Shown here piece after piece: positions 11,981-15,113 of a DNA stretch of 15,113 nucleotides. Both the position numbers and the translations under genes were made by a program. The DNA comes from Methanocalculus sp. GTDB lineage: Archaea > Halobacteriota > Methanomicrobia > Methanomicrobiales > Methanocorpusculaceae. Position 1 is the stretch's first letter. Each line of letters opens with the position of its first letter. The DNA is taken from contig NZ_JARVGN010000005.1 of the NCBI RefSeq assembly GCF_029762515.1, forward strand, positions 1 through 15,113, read 5' to 3'. The notes beneath the pieces are model-generated. The model had not been told where the DNA came from, did not search any database, and worked only from the letters and a program-made list of their open reading frames with translations.

Positions 11981-12448
11981 ATGAACCCGGACTGTATGTG
12001 TGAAGCGATCCGTCAGGCGCGAATCGGTATTGCCAAAGGACAGACCCCCTTCGGTGCATGCATCGAATGTAATGGCGATATCATCGCTTCTGCACACAAC
12101 CAGGTCTTTTCTGACACAGACAGCACTGCCCATGCAGAAATTGTCGCGATCAGGAAGGCAGAAATTCGTCTAAAGAGCATCGAACTTGAAGGTTGCACCA
12201 TGTATGCAACAACCGAGCCATGCCCGATGTGTTTTGCCGCATGCCACTGGGCAAAGATCTCCCGTGTTGTCTATGGGACATCTATTACAGATGTACAGGC
12301 CCTTGGGTTTTCAGAGATGACCATACCAAATACCATTCTGCAGGAAATTGGGGGCAGCACCATGGAGATCATCGGCGGTTTCCTCGTTGAAGAGAACCTC
12401 TCGCTTCTCCGGGACTGGGCAGCTATCCCTGACAGAAAGATCTATTGA
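11981..12448 (+). CDS. Guanine deaminase-like nucleoside/nucleobase deaminase
   Basis: 155 aa, the length of bacterial GuaD-type guanine deaminases. Zinc site: His51-Ala-Glu53 (STAHAEIVAI), with Glu53 as proton shuttle, and Pro80-Cys81-x-x-Cys84 (TEPCPMC). The N-terminal QTPFGACIECNGDIIASAHN (21-40) is the substrate-side strand of the cytidine deaminase fold. The spacing and the long C-terminus resemble GuaD (guanine to xanthine) more than tRNA adenosine deaminase TadA, but the substrate is an inference. It would act in the cytosol in purine salvage. ATG 11981 has a weak purine stretch (AAAGGG) about 8 nt before it. Its 3' end overlaps the convergent MFS gene by 7 nt. Confidence 0.85.
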   Translation: MNPDCMCEAIRQARIGIAKGQTPFGACIECNGDIIASAHNQVFSDTDSTAHAEIVAIRKAEIRLKSIELEGCTMYATTEPCPMCFAACHWAKISRVVYGTSITDVQALGFSEMTIPNTILQEIGGSTMEIIGGFLVEENLSLLRDWAAIPDRKIY

Positions 12449-13518
12449 CGTGCTTTAAGCCTGCATTGGCATCGCCCGATGGTAAGGACAACGGTGACTG
12501 CGAAGACTGCAGGAACAATAAATGCCAGGAAGAAGGATGAGAATTCAGCGATAAAACCGGTTACAAATGGAAGCAGAAACAGCCCGCCATAGGTTGCAGT
12601 ATTATAGAGCCCCATCATAGCCCCCTGCGGTGCGCCGGTCTCTGCAAGGAATGCCATCTGGGAGATAATAACAACCCCGGCAAATGCGCCGAGCAGTGGG
12701 AATCCGAATGGTGTCAGTAAACAGATGATGACAGATCCGGCGATACCAATGGCTGCGATTCTGATTGTTATAACCGGCTCAAGGCGTATATGTGAGACGA
12801 CAAGAACCGAGATCATTGTTGCAAGATTCATACTGGCAATATAAATGCCGGTTAAAAGGGGATCATGTCCGCCAAATTCAGGATAGAGGGCGGTTGCTGC
12901 CCCGGTTGTACCCAGGACAACGATTGCTGAGTACCAAAGCCATTTGTACTGGCTCAGGTAACGGGGCAGCTCTGTTGGCAGAGAGATCCTTTTTTCTGCT
13001 GACTGTTTCATGAAAAGTGAGAGGAGAAATGCAACTCCTGAGATAATAGTGAAGAATAAAAGTCCTGATCGCGGATCGTTGATCTGTGACACAATCCAGC
13101 CGGTGCCGGCAAGCCCGGCAAGAAGCCCGGCATTTAATGCTCCCATAAAGAAACCCGAAAGACGGGTATGATCAGAATCAGCATTCAGAAGCGACATTGC
13201 CGATGCAATCAGGAGGCCCGCCCCCACTCCCTCAACAACCCGGGCAAGAATTAGTATGAGTGGAGAAATTGTTGTCAGGAGCACAATTCCGGAGATTACG
13301 GTTATAGCAAGCCCGGTTCTGATCAGGAGCACAGAGCCAATCCGATCGCTTGCAAGCCCTGCTGGAAAGACGGTGACAAGCGCGCCAAAAAAATAGGCTG
13401 AAAAGATGATCCCCTGGAGGGCTGCCCCCTCCCCAAAAGCTGGAAGTACTGGCACAATGGCATTTGAGAGTGCCATTACCGCAAATACTCCAAGAATTGG
13501 GGGGATGTGGTTTTTCAT
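12442..13518 (-). CDS. Major facilitator superfamily transporter
   Basis: 358 aa with about 11-12 hydrophobic helices and a short basic C-terminus (GRCQCRLKARQ), so a plasma-membrane transporter somewhat shorter than the usual 400 aa. The loop between helices 2 and 3 has the MFS signature GLASDRIGS (family motif GxxxDRxGR). A second family-typical stretch is LARVVEGVGAGLLIASAMSL in helices 4-5. The central loop MKQSAEKRISLPTELPRYLS splits the two six-helix halves. The substrate cannot be read from sequence; drug/H+ antiporter-like families look closest. ATG 13518 begins directly after the TAG of the upstream nuclease gene with no gap, so translation is probably coupled and both are transcribed together. 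The gene ends 7 nt inside the convergent deaminase gene. Confidence 0.85.
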   Translation of the reverse strand: MKNHIPPILGVFAVMALSNAIVPVLPAFGEGAALQGIIFSAYFFGALVTVFPAGLASDRIGSVLLIRTGLAITVISGIVLLTTISPLILILARVVEGVGAGLLIASAMSLLNADSDHTRLSGFFMGALNAGLLAGLAGTGWIVSQINDPRSGLLFFTIISGVAFLLSLFMKQSAEKRISLPTELPRYLSQYKWLWYSAIVVLGTTGAATALYPEFGGHDPLLTGIYIASMNLATMISVLVVSHIRLEPVITIRIAAIGIAGSVIICLLTPFGFPLLGAFAGVVIISQMAFLAETGAPQGAMMGLYNTATYGGLFLLPFVTGFIAEFSSFFLAFIVPAVFAVTVVLTIGRCQCRLKARQ

Positions 13519-15113
13519 CTATACCATTCGATAGGTCTCAAGGTTCATAGGCGAATAGGTCTGGATATGGAACTTCTTGTAGATAGAACTTGCGAGATCG
13601 AGTGTTTTACTCTCCTCCCCATGGATACAGAATATCTTCTCTGGTTTTGGATGCATCTTGCCGACGAAGCTCATCAGCTGTCTCCGATCCGAGTGTCCTG
13701 AGAATCCTTCAACAGTGGTGACTTCGAGATTGATGGTTATTGATCCCTTCGTACCGATTGGTATCTCACGCCAGCCTTTCTGTATACGCCGCCCAAGTGT
13801 CCCATCTGCCTGGTATCCGACAAAGACAAGGGTGTTGCGTTCATCTGCAGCGAGGTTGTTGAGATATTCTATAACCGGGCCGCCATTCATCATTCCGGAT
13901 GTCGTAATGATGACAGAAGGATCTCCATTGATCACTGTCTCACGCTTATCAGAAGAATCCACCTGTTCGAAACATTCAGAAAGGAACGGGTTCAATCCCT
14001 CGCGGAAGATCTGGTTCCTGAGATCCGAATTTAAGTATTCGGGATAGGTGGTGTGGATGGCTGTTGCCTCTTTGATCATACCATCAAGGAAGATCTTGAT
14101 AGCCGGAAGTTCGCCTTTTCTGATTCCTTCCTCAAGCGCCAGCATCACTTCCTGTGAACGTCCAACCGCAAATGCAGGTATGATCACCTTTCCCCCACGT
14201 TCGATAGTCCTTTTGATCACATCGTACAGCTTCATCTCTGCATCCCTTCGTGCAGGAGTCATATCATGGGATGCACCATAGGTACTCTCCATGAAGATCG
14301 CCTCAAGGCGTGGGAAGCTGGCTGTTGCCGGGTTGAAGAGACGGCTTTTGCTGTAATTGAAATCGCCTGTAAAGGCAATATTGTAAAGCCCGTCGCCTAC
14401 ATGGAAATGTGCGATCGCCGATCCGAGAATATGTCCTGCGTTATGGAATGTGAGCTTGATATCCGGGGCAATATCGGTGACTGATCCATAGTTCAAGGTG
14501 ATAGAATTCTTGACATACTGCTTCACTTCATTGGATGAATATGGAGCGGGACGATCTTCTTTTCTGATCACCTCAAGGTAGTCAAGCTGGAGCATTGAGG
14601 AGAGATCCCTTGTTGGCGGCGTCGAATAGACAGGACCAGAAAAGCCGTATCTGAAGAGGAACGGGATCAGTGCGCAATGGTCAAGATGTGCATGTGTGAG
14701 GACGACGGCATCAAGATTTGCCAGGGGTTGAATCTCAGGAACACCGAGGAACGGTGTAGCGCCATTTGTTGCACCGGGCTTCTCTCCGCAGTCGATGAGT
14801 ATCCGGCTTTCAGGTGTTGATAGCAGAAATGCAGCCCGCCCGACTTCGCGGCAGCAACCAAGGGTGGTAACCCGGACCCATTGATCTTTGGCGATGATAT
14901 CCCGGTGAATCCTCCTCCCACTCATGCGGAGGAACTCTTTCCTCTCATCACGATTTGCCCGGAGATACTGCCGAATTTGTTTTACCGTGGAACTCTCGAT
15001 CGGGGGTGTCCTGACAACCTTTGGCGACCATCCGATACTCTTTGTAATATCCCGTAAGGTCGATCCATTCTTCCCGATGACAACACCGGGCTTTTCTGCC
15101 TCGATAAGCACCT
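13519..15113 (-). CDS. aCPSF1/FttA: KH-domain beta-CASP ribonuclease and transcription termination factor (5' end cut by window)
   Basis: 531 codons are visible; the family is about 630-640 aa, so roughly the first 100 residues (first KH domain) lie beyond the edge. Numbering from GTG 15111, which is not a true start: the second KH domain with GxxG = GKNG at 13-16; the metallo-beta-lactamase core with H-x-H-x-D-H (His140, His142, Asp144, His145), NAGHILGSA, FTGDFNY and ESTYG; the beta-CASP insert; and the late motifs GFSGHSD and CIHGE. All metal ligands seem present. Archaeal aCPSF1 cleaves RNA 5' of A in C-A-type sites and, with RNA polymerase, ends transcription at U-rich sites (established for Methanococcus maripaludis aCPSF1 and Thermococcus FttA). 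It is essential where tested and cytosolic. The MFS gene follows with stop and start codons abutting. Confidence 0.95.
   Translation of the reverse strand, partial: VLIEAEKPGVVIGKNGSTLRDITKSIGWSPKVVRTPPIESSTVKQIRQYLRANRDERKEFLRMSGRRIHRDIIAKDQWVRVTTLGCCREVGRAAFLLSTPESRILIDCGEKPGATNGATPFLGVPEIQPLANLDAVVLTHAHLDHCALIPFLFRYGFSGPVYSTPPTRDLSSMLQLDYLEVIRKEDRPAPYSSNEVKQYVKNSITLNYGSVTDIAPDIKLTFHNAGHILGSAIAHFHVGDGLYNIAFTGDFNYSKSRLFNPATASFPRLEAIFMESTYGASHDMTPARRDAEMKLYDVIKRTIERGGKVIIPAFAVGRSQEVMLALEEGIRKGELPAIKIFLDGMIKEATAIHTTYPEYLNSDLRNQIFREGLNPFLSECFEQVDSSDKRETVINGDPSVIITTSGMMNGGPVIEYLNNLAADERNTLVFVGYQADGTLGRRIQKGWREIPIGTKGSITINLEVTTVEGFSGHSDRRQLMSFVGKMHPKPEKIFCIHGEESKTLDLASSIYKKFHIQTYSPMNLETYRMV

Overview
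The window looks like chromosomal DNA of a methanogenic euryarchaeon, most likely of the Methanomicrobiales (inference from gene content; no marker gene settles it). Reasons: a KH/beta-lactamase/beta-CASP nuclease of the archaeal aCPSF1 (FttA) type, a multi-PAS histidine kinase with the 'RHDIxN' H-box common in methanogens, a large surface beta-propeller protein of the archaeal kind, and several genes with an archaeal TATA-like box 24-30 nt upstream of the start codon and little or no leader.

Layout. 1-170: 3' end of an IS200/IS605-type tnpB with its terminal hairpin. 173-439: a short coiled-coil reading frame directly against the IS end, probably the tail of an interrupted gene. 564-1499 (-): UDP-sugar 4-epimerase. 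1569-2285 (-): DUF457/YdjM-like membrane protein. 2343-3797: a hicBA toxin-antitoxin module (2911-3354, -) lying between copies of a GC-rich intergenic repeat. 3875-4196: a decayed sensor-domain fragment. 4267-7523: a GyrI-like ligand-binding protein followed by a REC-PAS4-histidine kinase. 7617-9536: membrane-anchored beta-propeller protein. 9645-11895: a second toxin-antitoxin module (wHTH-nucleotidyltransferase plus HEPN protein, 10418-11450, +), again lying between copies of the same repeat. 11981-12448: guanine deaminase-like enzyme. 12442-13518 (-): MFS transporter. 13519-15113 (-): aCPSF1, cut by the window edge.

The most notable pattern is that two unrelated type II/VII-like toxin-antitoxin modules are each bracketed by members of one dispersed repeat family. 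The copies around each module point the same way, and the two pairs are inverted relative to each other. Both antitoxins are intact, while both toxin genes have a translation obstacle. hicA is out of frame at a run of seven A, which is also a canonical -1 slippery heptamer. The HEPN gene has no ATG/GTG/TTG at its conserved N-terminus, but has an ATT codon 9 nt after an AAAGGAG Shine-Dalgarno sequence. These could be real recoding or weak initiation that limits toxin dosage, decay of toxins, or (for hicA) a homopolymer sequencing error. The sequence alone cannot decide between them.

The rest is ordinary housekeeping and signalling. The epimerase, propeller and membrane protein concern the cell surface. 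The GyrI protein and kinase form a possible sensing unit. The nuclease and MFS transporter are joined stop-to-start and probably co-transcribed.
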